From Vicinamibacterales bacterium (GTDB taxonomy: Bacteria; Acidobacteriota; Vicinamibacteria; Vicinamibacterales; 2-12-FULL-66-21): a stretch of DNA of 64,000 bases. Under the pieces are notes generated by a model. The model was not told where the DNA came from, did not search any database, and saw only the letters and a list, made by a program, of their open reading frames with translations. Below, in pieces: positions 11,195-21,278 of the stretch. The translations under genes and the position numbers were made by a program. The stretch spans positions 93,272 through 157,271 of the forward strand of contig DASSPH010000077.1 in assembly GCA_035699745.1 (NCBI GenBank), in the 5' to 3' direction. Positions within the stretch are counted from its first letter, which is position 1. Each line of letters begins with the position of its first letter.

Positions 11195-12324
11195 CCGGCT
11201 ACCGCATTCCCTTCAACCGCCCCGCGGCGGTCGGCGCCGAGATCGAGTACCTGCGCCGCGTGCTCGCCGAAGGGCACTGGTCGGGCGACGGCCCGTTCAC
11301 CCGGCAGTGCCACGAACGGCTCAAGCGCGCAACCGGCGCGCATCACGTGCTGCTGACGACCTCGTGCACGCACGCGCTCGAGATGGCGGCGCTCCTGCTC
11401 GAGGTGCGGCCGGGGGACGAGGTGATCCTGCCGGCGTTCACGTTCGTCTCGACCGCGAATGCCTTCGTGCTGCGCGGCGCGACGCCGCGCTTCGCCGACA
11501 TCATGCCGGGCACCCTGAACATCGACCCGGCGCACGCGCGCCGTCTGCTGAGCGAGAGAACCCGGGCGATCGTCGCGGTGCACTACGCCGGAATCGGCTG
11601 CGACATGGACGGGCTGCAGGCGCTCGCCGCCGATGGCCGCGTCGCCATCGTCGAGGACAACGCGCACGGGTTGTTCGGATCGTATGCCGGGCGGCCGCTG
11701 GGATCGTTCGGCGCGCTCGCCACATTGAGCTTTCACGAGACCAAGAACGTCACCTGCGGCGAGGGGGGCGCGCTGCTGGTGAACGATCCGGCCCTGGTGC
11801 AGCGGGCCGAAATCCTGCGCGAGAAGGGGACCAACCGCACGGCCTTCTTTCGCGGCGAGACCGAGAAGTACACCTGGGTGGACGTCGGCTCCAGCTATCT
11901 GCCGTCCGAGTTGAACGCGGCGGTGCTCTGCGCGCAACTCGAGCGCGCTGACGCGATTCAGGCGCGGCGGCGGGTGCTGTGGCTGCGCTACCGCGACGAG
12001 CTGGCCGGCTGGGCCTCGCGGCGCGGCGCGGCGCTGCCGGCCGTCCCCGACGGCTGCGATCCGGCGTGGCATCTCTTCTACATCCTGATGCCCGATGCCG
12101 CCGCCCGCGACGCCGCCATCCGGGAGCTGCGCGCCCGCGGCATCCTGGCCGTCTTCCACTACCTGCCGCTGCACCTCTCGCCCATGGGGCGGTCGTTCGG
12201 CGGCGCGCCGGGGGACTGCCCGGTCGCCGAGGCCTCCAGCGCGCGCCTGCTGCGCCTGCCGCTCTTCGCGGCGCTCACGGACGACGAGAGCGCCGCCGTG
12301 ATCGCTGCCGTCAAGGAGCTGTGA
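11191..12324 (+). CDS. wecE: dTDP-4-amino-4,6-dideoxygalactose transaminase
   Basis: 377 residues from GTG at 11191, overlapping the previous stop (GTGA). A PLP-dependent DegT/DnrJ/EryC1 aminotransferase that matches E. coli WecE/RffA along its whole length, e.g. 'LPAFTFVSTANAFVLRGA', 'VAVHYAGIGCDMDGL', 'SFHETKNVTCGEGGALLVND' with the Schiff-base Lys in FHETKN, and 'REKGTNRTAFFRGETEKYTW'. WecE converts dTDP-4-keto-6-deoxyglucose to dTDP-4-amino-4,6-dideoxygalactose (Fuc4N) using glutamate. The rest of the enterobacterial common antigen pathway (WecC and acetyltransferase) is not adjacent. The GT2 upstream and the membrane protein downstream probably use or transfer the product. Confidence 0.93.
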   Translation: MTGYRIPFNRPAAVGAEIEYLRRVLAEGHWSGDGPFTRQCHERLKRATGAHHVLLTTSCTHALEMAALLLEVRPGDEVILPAFTFVSTANAFVLRGATPRFADIMPGTLNIDPAHARRLLSERTRAIVAVHYAGIGCDMDGLQALAADGRVAIVEDNAHGLFGSYAGRPLGSFGALATLSFHETKNVTCGEGGALLVNDPALVQRAEILREKGTNRTAFFRGETEKYTWVDVGSSYLPSELNAAVLCAQLERADAIQARRRVLWLRYRDELAGWASRRGAALPAVPDGCDPAWHLFYILMPDAAARDAAIRELRARGILAVFHYLPLHLSPMGRSFGGAPGDCPVAEASSARLLRLPLFAALTDDESAAVIAAVKEL

Positions 12325-14675
12325 GCCGCCTGACCCGCGGCGACGTGCTGGTGGCGCTCGCGATCGCCGCCGCGGGCGCGTGGCTCGGCCTGCGGATTCT
12401 CGGGGACTACCGTGCGTCCGGCGGAATCCCGTCGTTCCAGCAGAGCGCGTTCGGCCCTGCGGTGCTGACCGCCTGCGGGCGCGGGTACCAGAACCCAGAC
12501 GACGACGCGCTGCCGGCGCTCAAGGCGTTCCTGCTGTCGCGCCGTGACGCGTTCGACTGCGGCGAGCTTCCCGCGACAATCCCCACGCTGCCGCTGCGCC
12601 CGTTCCATCGCGTGACGATGTACATGGAGCTCGTCGTCGCGGCGCTGTGGAAGACGGGGCCGATTTCGTGGTCCTCGGTGGATCGGCTCAATGCCGCCGC
12701 GTTCGGCCTCGATCTCGCGCTGTTGTTCCTGCTCTGCCGGGCATTTGCCGGCCGCGTGCTGTCGGCGGCGGCAGCGGCGGCGTGGGCGGTTTCACCGCTC
12801 CACCTCGCCATCGCCGTCGATCTGCGCGATTACGTCAAGGCGCCGTTCATCCTCGGCGCCGCCACGCTGATCGCGTGGATGCTGCGTTCGACGTCGCCGA
12901 GACGGGCCTGGCTCGGCGCAGCGGCGGCTGCGGCCGCCGGTATCGGATCGGGATTCCGCACCGACGTGCTCCTGGTGCTGGTGCCGGTGGTGGCCGCGGT
13001 CGCCTTCGCCGGATCCGACACCGCGCGGAGGCGCCTGCTGTTCAGCGGCGCCGCCGTCGCGCTGTTCGCGATCGTCTCGCTCCCGATCCTGCGCGGTTAC
13101 ACCGGCGGCGGCGTGATCAGCCACGTGCTGCTGCTCGGACTGACCTCGCCGTTCGACGCAAAGCTGGGGCTCGAGACGCCGATGTACCGCGTCGGTCCCG
13201 TCTACCACGACGCGTACGTCTTCAGCCTCGTGTGGGACTGGACGAACCGCGCGGAAGGAGAGGCGCGCGCGCGCGAGATGACCTTCGGATCGCCGCAGCA
13301 CGACGCCGCCACGACGGCATACTTCCGGAGCGTCGTCGCGCGGCTGCCCGCGGACCTCCTGCTCCGCGCGCTGGCAGCGGCGCGCCGGTCCGTCACGGTG
13401 AGCCTGTCGCCGCCGTACGACGCAGCACTGCCGTGGATCGGATCGCCGGGACTCCGCCGGGCGATCGCGCTGCGCGCTGCCGCGCTGCCGGCGTTGCTGC
13501 TCATCCTGCCGTTCGCGCTGCTGTTGGCGTGGATCGCCGCCGTGCGCTGCGGCTGGCGGACGGCGGCGGCAATCGCGGTGCTGGCGCTCACGTTCCCGGC
13601 CGCGAGCGCCCTTCAGTTCCACGAGCGGCACGTCTTCTACCTCGAGGTCATCCCCCTCTGCGCGTTCGTCTCGACGGTGTCCGCAGTGTGGGCGCTCGCG
13701 CGGCGCCGCGAACGCCCGGTGGTGCCGGCCCGGCGCACCGCCGCTGCCTTCGCGACGGTCGCGCTCGCCGCGGCCGTCGTGGCCGCCGGCTACGCCCTGG
13801 CCGCCGCCGTGCAGGCGCGGCAGCTGGCGTCGTTGTTCGAGCGCTACGAGCGGCTGCCCGCCGCGGCGATTCAGTGGCAGACGGCGCCTCTGGCGAGCGG
13901 CGGGCGCCGGCTGACGCCGCTCACCGCACCTGCGTCGGCGGTCAGCGCACCGTTTCACGTGCTCGAACTCGATCGCACGCGCTGCGGGCTCGCGCTGTTC
14001 CGCTTCGTGCTCCGCTACCACAGTCCGGCGCCGGCCGATGACGTCACGTTCGATGGATGGGTCAACCTGCTCGACGCGGCGCGCATGCGCGTGTATTTCC
14101 CCATCGTCGCCATGCCGAGGCTCGGCGTGGCGTTCGATGGCCTCGAGCTGCCGGCGCGCGCCGAGTCATGTATCGCGGCCTGGAAGGTCGCGGAGGTCCC
14201 GCCGCAGCTGCCAAAGTTCGTCGCGCAGCTGCCGGAGGACTGGCGGACGCTGCCGCTTCGGCAGAAGGCCGGGACGGACGGCGGGCTCGTGCGCCGGGAC
14301 GGCACGCGCGTGTACCTGAACGACGTGGCGTTCCCCGTGGATGCGGCAGTGGTTCAGCCGAAGGTGAGCGGCGTGATCGAGCGCATCGGGGACGAACGTC
14401 CCAACGGCTATCTACTCCGGGCGCCGGCCAGCGACGTTCGCGAAGGCGACGCGTTCGTCCTGGAGGGCAGGGCCGACAGAGGCGGCTTCGTCGTCGGGCT
14501 GCAGACCGGCGGGCAGTGGGGACCGCTGGTGAACGTCGCCCGCAAAGGGGCGTTCCTGGTGGTGCTGCATCCGCCGTCGGCGGGCAGTTATACGGTGGTG
14601 GTGGCGGATGACGGCGGGGGAGGGGCGCACGGCATCACCGTCGCGCGCGCCGGCTGGCTCCCCCGCGCCCCTTAG
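12321..14675 (+). CDS. Large multi-span membrane protein, probably GT-C glycosyltransferase-like
   Basis: 784 residues from GTG at 12321 (GTGA overlap with wecE). Roughly ten hydrophobic segments span residues 8-510. A segment 'AVSPLHLAIAVDLRDYVKAPF' sits where GT-C enzymes carry their re-entrant region, but I cannot place it in a named family. Residues about 520-784 form a soluble, presumably periplasmic beta-rich domain. The tight coupling to a polyprenyl-phosphate GT2 and wecE suggests it transfers the lipid-linked amino sugar outside the membrane (inference). Its stop overlaps that of the convergent gene by 3 bases. Confidence 0.7.
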   Translation: MSRLTRGDVLVALAIAAAGAWLGLRILGDYRASGGIPSFQQSAFGPAVLTACGRGYQNPDDDALPALKAFLLSRRDAFDCGELPATIPTLPLRPFHRVTMYMELVVAALWKTGPISWSSVDRLNAAAFGLDLALLFLLCRAFAGRVLSAAAAAAWAVSPLHLAIAVDLRDYVKAPFILGAATLIAWMLRSTSPRRAWLGAAAAAAAGIGSGFRTDVLLVLVPVVAAVAFAGSDTARRRLLFSGAAVALFAIVSLPILRGYTGGGVISHVLLLGLTSPFDAKLGLETPMYRVGPVYHDAYVFSLVWDWTNRAEGEARAREMTFGSPQHDAATTAYFRSVVARLPADLLLRALAAARRSVTVSLSPPYDAALPWIGSPGLRRAIALRAAALPALLLILPFALLLAWIAAVRCGWRTAAAIAVLALTFPAASALQFHERHVFYLEVIPLCAFVSTVSAVWALARRRERPVVPARRTAAAFATVALAAAVVAAGYALAAAVQARQLASLFERYERLPAAAIQWQTAPLASGGRRLTPLTAPASAVSAPFHVLELDRTRCGLALFRFVLRYHSPAPADDVTFDGWVNLLDAARMRVYFPIVAMPRLGVAFDGLELPARAESCIAAWKVAEVPPQLPKFVAQLPEDWRTLPLRQKAGTDGGLVRRDGTRVYLNDVAFPVDAAVVQPKVSGVIERIGDERPNGYLLRAPASDVREGDAFVLEGRADRGGFVVGLQTGGQWGPLVNVARKGAFLVVLHPPSAGSYTVVVADDGGGGAHGITVARAGWLPRAP

Positions 14676-16000
14676 CGGCTCCCGGCGAACGACACGATGG
14701 CGTTCATCGCGTTGTAGCCCATCAGGTAGTCGAACGCCGCGATTCCGACGGTCGTGACCTCGTAGTAGCGTCCCGTCGTCGAGTCGTAGACGTGCAGGTC
14801 GGTGCGGCCGTCGTGGTTGAAGTCCGTCATCTTGATCCGCCAGGCCGGCGACCACGCCCCTTCGTAGTAGCTGAAGTTCCGCGGCGCCAGGCCCGAGATG
14901 ACTTCGAACCAGCGTCCGGTCACCGGGTTGTAGACGAAGATGTCGGTGCGGCGATCGCCGTTGAAGTCGCCGGTGTGCACCTCCCAGCCGGCCGACCAGG
15001 CGCCGTCGTAATAGCTTGCCGTGTCGCCCGAGAACATGACCTGGAAGTAGCGGCCCGACGCCGGGTTGTAGAGGAACAGGTCCCCCTGACCGTTGGCGTC
15101 GAAGTCGGCCGGATGCACCTGCCAGCCCGTGCTCCAGCGCACCGGACCCTCGCGGTAGTCGAACGAGATGTCGGCGCGCGTCAGGACGCGGAACCAGCGG
15201 CCGCTGTTCGGATCCGGCGCCGGGTTGCCGTTATACATGAACAGGTCGGCGCGATTGTCCCCATTGAGGTTGGCGACCGTCACCGTCCAGCCGGCCGACC
15301 AGATGCCGGACTGCACGTAGGCGAAGTCCCCCAAGCCGTTCGCCAGCCCCACGTACCACCGGCCGTTGGCCGGGTTGTAGAGCAGGAGGTCGGACGAACC
15401 GTCGCCGTTGAAATCGGCGATCTGCGGCACCCAGCCGGCGCTCCAGTTGTAGTTGCCGAAGTACGCGTAGGTGCCATGCCCCTGGTTGGTCAGCTTCTTC
15501 CAGGCGCCGCTCACGGGGTTGTAGAGCAGGAAATCGGTATATCCGTCGTTGTTGAAGTCCGCCTCGTATACGTTCCATCCAGGCACCGATGCGGGAGAGC
15601 TTCCCGGGTTGTCGACATCGGTCATCGGCGCGCTCCACGTGCCGGTCGCCGGGTTGTAGAACACCGGCTCCTGCGGCGGATACATCGGCGCCAGGTACGC
15701 CAGCTCCTGAGACGGGTCGCTCACCACGCCGTCGCTGTTCACCGCCCGCACGACGAAGTAGTAGGTCTGCCCTCGCGTCAGACCGTCGATGTCGACGGTC
15801 GTGTTGTTCCCTGCGTCGCGGGTCACGGAGTAAATGCCGCGGCTGGTGCCGTATGACACCAGGTAGCGGACGACGTCAGGTTCGGGATTGCGATCCCACG
15901 CGAGCGTAATGGGGATGGCCGCGGCCTGCGCCGCCGACAGCAGCACCATGGCGAGGGTCGTCAGCGTCGTGCGTTTCGAGAGCATGGTCGCGATATCCAT
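14672..16000 (-). CDS. Secreted Fn3 plus DxNxDG repeat-propeller protein
   Basis: 442 residues. The signal peptide is MLSKRTTLTTLAMVLLSAAQAAA; the ATG at 15985 is as plausible as that at 16000. Residues about 32-105 are a fibronectin type III domain ('ITLAWDRNPEPDVVRYLVSY', 'GLTRGQTYYFVVRAVNSDG'). From 112 to the end is the shared seven-blade repeat domain with units like 'WSAGWVPQIADFNGDGSSDLLLYNPANGRWY'. First and last blades look half-complete, as in a circular 'velcro' closure. It is the smallest member of the window's propeller set and may represent the minimal binding unit. It lies 141 bases after the broken third protease gene on the same strand. No enzyme motif is visible. Confidence 0.82.
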   Translation of the reverse strand: MDIATMLSKRTTLTTLAMVLLSAAQAAAIPITLAWDRNPEPDVVRYLVSYGTSRGIYSVTRDAGNNTTVDIDGLTRGQTYYFVVRAVNSDGVVSDPSQELAYLAPMYPPQEPVFYNPATGTWSAPMTDVDNPGSSPASVPGWNVYEADFNNDGYTDFLLYNPVSGAWKKLTNQGHGTYAYFGNYNWSAGWVPQIADFNGDGSSDLLLYNPANGRWYVGLANGLGDFAYVQSGIWSAGWTVTVANLNGDNRADLFMYNGNPAPDPNSGRWFRVLTRADISFDYREGPVRWSTGWQVHPADFDANGQGDLFLYNPASGRYFQVMFSGDTASYYDGAWSAGWEVHTGDFNGDRRTDIFVYNPVTGRWFEVISGLAPRNFSYYEGAWSPAWRIKMTDFNHDGRTDLHVYDSTTGRYYEVTTVGIAAFDYLMGYNAMNAIVSFAGSR

Positions 16001-16141
16001 AGCGGTTCCGTGGCGAGCTGAGCAGAGGCAATGGATGTGCCGTGACCCCGACCATATGTATTTGCCCGATTTTCCGTGATTCTGCCTGGTTATTCCCTTC
16101 GGTTGGTTACGGTTGGCGAGTCAGAATTACACATCTGCTGC
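16001..16141. other. Spacer between two minus-strand propeller genes
   Basis: 141 bases, notably less GC-rich than the flanks, including CATATGTATTTGCCC and GGTTGGTTACGGTTGG. It probably carries the promoter of the Fn3-propeller gene on the minus strand. I see no convincing -35/-10 pair, terminator or small gene. Confidence 0.4.
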
Positions 16142-18674
16142 TCACCTCGGCTGTGGCCGTGTGGCAAAAATACGTAGTGCGGCCGGCCACGTCCCGTTGG
16201 CGAATGTGAAAATGCCAGGCGACTGCGTCACCGCCTGGAACCATCGGCCGTCGGCGGGATTGTAGAGAACGAGATCCGCGCGGCCGTCGACGTCGAGGTC
16301 GGTCACGTTCACCTGCCAGCCGGCCGACCAGTTCACCGCGCCTCCGTAGTAGCCGAGCGTCCCGTCTGGCTCGGAGATCACCACGTACCAGCGGCCGCTC
16401 GTCGGGTTGTAGACGAACAGGTCGGTCCGGTTATCGGCGTTGAAGTCGCCGCGCGACAGCGTCCAGCCCGCGGACCAGAGCCCGGTCTCGTAGCGAGCAC
16501 CGGTGGCGGAGAAGAACACGCGATACCAGTCGCCGCTCGCCCGGTACAGGAACAGGTCCGTGCGCCCGTCGCCGTCGAAGTCGCCCGGCGTGATCGTCCA
16601 GTCGTTGCTCCACACCACGTCCCCCTCGACGTAGCTGAAGGTCTCGTCCTGACCGCTGAGGACTTGGAACCAGCGCCCGCGATTGGCGTCGCCGGTCGCG
16701 TTGTAGAGGAACAGATCGCCGCGGCCGTCGCCGTTGAAGTCGGCCGGATAGATGCTCCAGTTCGGCGACCAGACGCCCGCGTCCGAGTAGCGGAACGATC
16801 CGTCCGGCACGCTGAGGCAGCGGAACCAGCGGCCGGTCGTCCTGTTGTAGACGAACAGGTCGTCGGCGCGATCGCCGTTGAGATCGACAACCGTGATCTC
16901 CCAGTCCGGGCTCCACGCGAACTCGGTGTAGGTCGACGTCTCGGCGCCGGTTGCCAGTCCCTTGAGCGCCCGCCCGGTGATCCTGTCGTAGAAGAACAGA
17001 TCGCCGCGCCCGTCACCGTTGAAGTCCCCGGGCAGCACCGTCCACCCCGGCGACCACGTCGCCGTCGCGCCGGCCGTGAATCCGAGCGCGACTGGACTGC
17101 TGACCGCGACGAACCGGTGGCCGCTGACCGGGTCGTAGGCGACGACGTCGCCGGTGCCGTCGGCGTTGACGTCGAACGTCGGGGCGTCGTGTCCGTTCTG
17201 GCGCACGGCGACAGGGATGCCGCCAATCGACAGCGACGCCGTCCGGGTCGGGCCCGCCGAGGCGGAGGCGGTCACCGCCAACGTGCTGCTCCCTGCCTGA
17301 TTTCCCGCCACCGAGATCCACGGCGCGCTCGTGGACCTCGAGACCACACAGTCGCCGGGCGTCGTGGTGACGATGAGCGGCGCCGTGCCGCCGGCGGCGC
17401 CGAACGTGACCACGGTACGACTGACCGAGAACGTGCACGGCAGTCCCGCCTGGGCAATCGCAATCTGCTGCCCGGCGACCAAGAGGGCCCCCTGCCTGGC
17501 GATGCTGCTCGGCGTCGCGGACACGACGAAAGGAACCGATCCCGAGCCTGTGCCGGAGTAGCCGGCGGCCAGCCAGCTGCTGTCGGAGCCTACGTGCCAG
17601 CGGCAGCCGTCTCGGGTCGAGATCGTGAGCATTCCGGAGCCGCCGGCGGCAGGGAATGACGCCGGTGTCGCGGTGATGCGATGAGTGCACGGTGCGATAT
17701 TCGGGTCCCAGCCCATGTCGTACAACATCGCGATCGTGATCGGACCGGGATCGTGAATCGCCTCCGAGGAGCCGAGCAACGGTGTCATCAGCGAGCTCGG
17801 ATGCCCCACGCCAAAGGCGGCCTCGTCGAGATGTTCATAACTGGAGCCGCGTTCGAATGTGGCCGGGGCGTAGAGTCGCGCGGGCGAGTTTCCGTTCGCT
17901 GCGCGCACGAACGGGCCCGAGAAGAACAGGTTGCCGCTGGTGAACGCGGCGGCGAGCGCGTCGCCGAGGTAATGACGAACGATCGGCCCCCCGCGTCGAT
18001 GACGAAGGCGTCGTAGATCGCCGCGGCGCCGTCGAAGTTCCAGCCGAGGAATCCAGCACCGAACTGGTTGACTCCGGCAGTGCCGAAAACGCCGAGCCCG
18101 TGTGCGAGTTCGTGCAGCGCCGCGCTGACGAAGTCGTACTTCCCCGGCGGCACGACGCCGTCCGTGCCGAAGTACCAGTTCACGCCGGCGTTGAACCGCG
18201 GCCCCATGTCCACGAATGAATTGGATGGATATCCGTCGAGACGAGTCCCGAGCGCCGACGGGTAGAGCATGTAGGGAAATCGCAGCGGATGACGATCGTC
18301 GGGCCGCGCGATGGCATTGATTCTCCCGTGCTCGGCGAGCACGCCGGGACCGAGCGCGCTGAACGCCGCGTCAACGCGAATCGTGAACGGCGACGAGACC
18401 CGCGATGCCCAGATGTTCACCGCAAACTGAAATGCGGCTTCGGCGTCCCGCGGAAAGTCCGTGTAGGTGACGGCGAAATCGGCGGTCACCGGACCGGGCG
18501 TCGGGGCGGGATATAGCTCGATTGACCCGGTGGGCCGGCGCGCAGGAAGCAGACCGGCCCGTGTGGGGACACCGCCCTTGCCGTCAGCGGATCCGGCGGC
18601 AGGACCCAGACGCATGCGGCCACGAACGCCGCCAGACCGATGGGCGGCCGAACGAGACGACCCGGGATGCGCAC
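16142..18674 (-). pseudogene. Metalloprotease-BACON-BACON-propeller gene, third tandem copy, broken by two frameshifts
   Basis: Compared with its two upstream neighbours, all expected parts are present but in three reading frames. GTG at 18674 starts a signal peptide frame ending near 18486. The protease part (HELAHGLGVFG, His at 18114) is read in a second frame to about 17990. The third ligand region (SSYEHLDE), Met-turn LMTP, two BACON domains and the propeller are in a third frame to 16142. One extra base in the C4 run near 18501-18506 and one in the C6 run at 17987-17992 (plus strand) would restore a single frame of about 844 codons. Both sites are homopolymers, so a sequencing error, a real pseudogene or slippage-based switching are all possible; other genes in the window are intact. 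It starts 9 bases after the previous stop. Confidence 0.8.
16181..16780. repeat. Near-identical 600-bp tract, copy 1 (pairs with 18723-19322)
   Basis: An ungapped match at constant offset 2542 to the upstream paralogue. In the first 230 bases I count about 8 differences. Outside the tract the two genes fall to clearly lower similarity, which suggests recent gene conversion over the 3' propeller-coding half. Confidence 0.75.
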
Positions 18675-18683
18675 GCGCCGACC

Positions 18684-21266
18684 TTACTTTGGTTGGGGCT
18701 GTGTGGCAAGGATCGTCAATCCGGCCGGCCACGTCCCATTGGCGAATGTGAAAACGCCAGGCGACTGCGTCACCGCCTGGAACCATCGGCCGTCGGCGGG
18801 ATTGTAGAGAACGAGATCCGCGCGGCCGTCGACGTCGAGATCGGTCACGTTCACCTGCCAGCCCGGCGACCAGTTCACCGCGCCGCCGTAGTAGCCGAGC
18901 GTCCCGTCTGGCTCTGAGATCACCACGTACCACCGGCCGCTCGTCGGGTTGTAGACGAACAGGTCGGTGCGGTCATCGGCGTTGAAGTCGCCGCGCGACA
19001 GCGTCCAGCCCGCGGACCACACCCCGCTTTCATACCGAGGTCCGGCGGCGCGGAAGAACACGCGGTACCAGTCGCCGCTCGCCCGGTACAGGAACAGGTC
19101 CGTGCGCCCGTCGCCGTCGAAGTCGCCCGGCGTGATCGTCCAGTTGTTGCTCCACACCACGTCCCCCTCGACGTAGCTGAAGGTCTCGTCCTGACCGCTG
19201 AGGACGCGGAACCAGCGCCCGCGATTGGCGTCGCCGGTCGCGTTGTAGAGGAACAGATCGCCGCGGCCGTCGCCGTTGAAGTCGGCCGGGTAGATGCTCC
19301 AGTTCGGCGACCAGACGCCCGCCTCCGAGAATCGGAAGCCGCCGGTCAACAGGCTGAAGCCGCGGAACCAGCGTCCGCTGCCCGGGTTGTAGAGGAACAG
19401 GTCGTCGGCGCGGTCGCCATTCAGGTCCAGCACCGTCAGCTGCCATCCCGGGCTCCACGCGAACTCGGTGTAGGCGAAGGTCTCCGTCCCGATCGAGATC
19501 CCCTCGACCGCGCGGCCGGTCGACTGGTTGTAGAAGAACAGATCGCCGCGACGGTCGCCGTTGAAATCGCCGGTCAGGACGGTCCATCCCGCCGCCCATT
19601 GCGAGATCGCGCCGTTGACGAACCCGAGGTTGCGCGGATCGGCGACGGCGAAGAACCGCGATCCGCTCAGATTGTCGTAGGCCAGCACGTCGGCCGCGCC
19701 GTCGTCATCGATGTCGAAGGTGGACGAATCGTCGCCGAGCTGCCGCACGCTGACCGGAACGCCCGCCACCGTCACCGTCGTCGTGCGAGCGGCGGCGCCC
19801 GATACGCCCGCCTGGAGGGTCAGCGTGCTGCTGCCGGTCTGGGCGCCGCTCACCGTGAGCCAGGGCGCACTGCCGGCGATGGAGAACGCGCAGTCCTGCG
19901 CGCTCGCCGTGACCGCCAGGGTCTTGGCGCCGCCGTGGACGCCGAAGGTGACCAGGTCCCCTCCGAGGCTGAACGTGCACGGCACGCCGGCCTGCGTCAC
20001 CGTCAGCGTCGCGCCGCCCGCGCTGATCGTCGCGCTCCGGCCGACGCTGCTCGCGTTGGCGCTGACGCTGAAATCCAGCGAGACGGGGCCGGTCCCCAGC
20101 GTATTCGGCGACGTGAACGTGAGCCAGGGCGCGTTGCTGCTCGCCGTCCAGCCGCAGCCGGTCCCGGTCGTGATGGTCACCGCGCCGGTGCCGCCGCTGG
20201 CGGTGAACGATCCCGGCGATCGGGTGACGTTGTAGGTGCACGCGCTGCCGTTCACGCTCCAGCCCATGTCGCGGAAGATGCCGTGCACGATCAAGCCCGG
20301 ATCGTGAATCGCTTCCGCGGAGGCGAGGAACGGCGTCATCAGCGAGTTCGCATTTCCGACCGTGTATGTCGCTTCGTTCAGGTGCAGATAGCTCGAGAAC
20401 GCCCCCCAGATCGTCGGCGCGTAGAGGCGGGCGGGGCTGTTTCCGTTGACGGCGCGCTGCTGCGGTCCGGAGAAAAAGAGATTGCCGCTGGTGAGCTGCG
20501 TGCCCAACGCGAACGACGGGTTGGGGAACAACGCCGTGTCGAGGAACGCCTGTCCGAACCCATTGACGACGAAGCGATCGTAAATGCCCGGAAGCGCGTT
20601 CGGGGTGCCGAAGCCCCACGTCCCCTGAGAGCTGGCGTTGAGCCAGCCCGAGCCGAAGAAGCCCAGCCCGTGTCCGAGTTCGTGGAGCACGACCGTCACG
20701 AAGTCGTGAGTGCCCGCCGGGGCGTTGCCGTCCGTGCCGAAATACCAGTTCACGTTCGAGCCAAACCGCGTGATGACGTCGGCCTCGGTGGGATCGATGT
20801 CGAAGCCGGCGAGTCGGTTGGCGAGCGACGACGGATAGTACGTCCCGGGAATCCCGCCCGGCACTTCGCGCCACAGCGCGCCGGTGGCCGCGCTGCCCAG
20901 CGTGTTCGGTCCGAGATCGAGGAATCGCGCGTCGATCGTGATCGGCACCGGCGAATTGAGCTGAGACGCCCACACATCCACCGCGAACTGGAACGCGACC
21001 CGCGCCTGCGCGGGAAAACCGGCGTACGCGACGCTGATCGTCGTGTTGCGCGTGCCGGGCGCTGCGGCAAGGGCGGACGGAGGCAGACGCGGCGGCACAT
21101 AGCTCGGATGGACCGTGTAATCGGCCAGGAGCACGCACATCGGTCCGGGCTCGTGAACCGCGCGGATCGGACCGCCCGCAGATGGCGCCGGCCGCGCGCT
21201 CCATACGCACGCCAGCAGGAGCGCTGTCAGACACACGGGCACCGTACTCGACTGTCGAACGCTCAT
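18684..21266 (-). CDS. Secreted metalloprotease with two BACON domains and DxNxDG repeat propeller, copy B
   Basis: 860 residues from ATG at 21266. Signal peptide MSVRQSSTVPVCLTALLLACVWS. Protease domain about 60-335: 'TIDARFLDLGPNTLG' early, HELGHGLGFFGSG with zinc ligands His195 and His199 and catalytic Glu196, then about 95 residues to 'SSYLHLNEATY' (His295) and the Met-turn SLMTP (Met310). The wide gap to the third His resembles leishmanolysin (M8) metzincins rather than the compact HExxHxxGxxH. About 343-427 and 428-512 are BACON domains ('CTYNVTRSPGSFTASGGTG' and a second starting 'CTFSLGGDLVTFGVHGG'). About 516-860 is the shared propeller. A strong ribosome-binding site precedes the start, and the gap to protease A upstream is 5 bases. 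Substrate unknown. Confidence 0.87.
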   Translation of the reverse strand: MSVRQSSTVPVCLTALLLACVWSARPAPSAGGPIRAVHEPGPMCVLLADYTVHPSYVPPRLPPSALAAAPGTRNTTISVAYAGFPAQARVAFQFAVDVWASQLNSPVPITIDARFLDLGPNTLGSAATGALWREVPGGIPGTYYPSSLANRLAGFDIDPTEADVITRFGSNVNWYFGTDGNAPAGTHDFVTVVLHELGHGLGFFGSGWLNASSQGTWGFGTPNALPGIYDRFVVNGFGQAFLDTALFPNPSFALGTQLTSGNLFFSGPQQRAVNGNSPARLYAPTIWGAFSSYLHLNEATYTVGNANSLMTPFLASAEAIHDPGLIVHGIFRDMGWSVNGSACTYNVTRSPGSFTASGGTGAVTITTGTGCGWTASSNAPWLTFTSPNTLGTGPVSLDFSVSANASSVGRSATISAGGATLTVTQAGVPCTFSLGGDLVTFGVHGGAKTLAVTASAQDCAFSIAGSAPWLTVSGAQTGSSTLTLQAGVSGAAARTTTVTVAGVPVSVRQLGDDSSTFDIDDDGAADVLAYDNLSGSRFFAVADPRNLGFVNGAISQWAAGWTVLTGDFNGDRRGDLFFYNQSTGRAVEGISIGTETFAYTEFAWSPGWQLTVLDLNGDRADDLFLYNPGSGRWFRGFSLLTGGFRFSEAGVWSPNWSIYPADFNGDGRGDLFLYNATGDANRGRWFRVLSGQDETFSYVEGDVVWSNNWTITPGDFDGDGRTDLFLYRASGDWYRVFFRAAGPRYESGVWSAGWTLSRGDFNADDRTDLFVYNPTSGRWYVVISEPDGTLGYYGGAVNWSPGWQVNVTDLDVDGRADLVLYNPADGRWFQAVTQSPGVFTFANGTWPAGLTILATQPQPK
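18723..19322. repeat. Near-identical 600-bp tract, copy 2 (pairs with 16181-16780)
   Basis: Lies in the propeller-coding 3' half of copy B. The identity ends abruptly near 19322 (partner 16780), where the blade sequences diverge. Confidence 0.75.
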
Positions 21267-21270
21267 TCCG

Positions 21271-21278
21271 CTCACCTC
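21271..21278 (-). promoter_or_regulatory. Strong ribosome-binding site for protease copy B
   Basis: GAGGTGAG, four bases before the ATG at 21266. It contains the stop codon of protease copy A (21272-21274), so the two genes are probably translated in a coupled way. Confidence 0.7.

Noticed and set aside
16142..17908. Reading the 588-codon frame as a complete separate gene
   Set aside because: It begins in the middle of the protease domain of its paralogues, lacks a signal peptide, and its frame continues upstream into the missing part.
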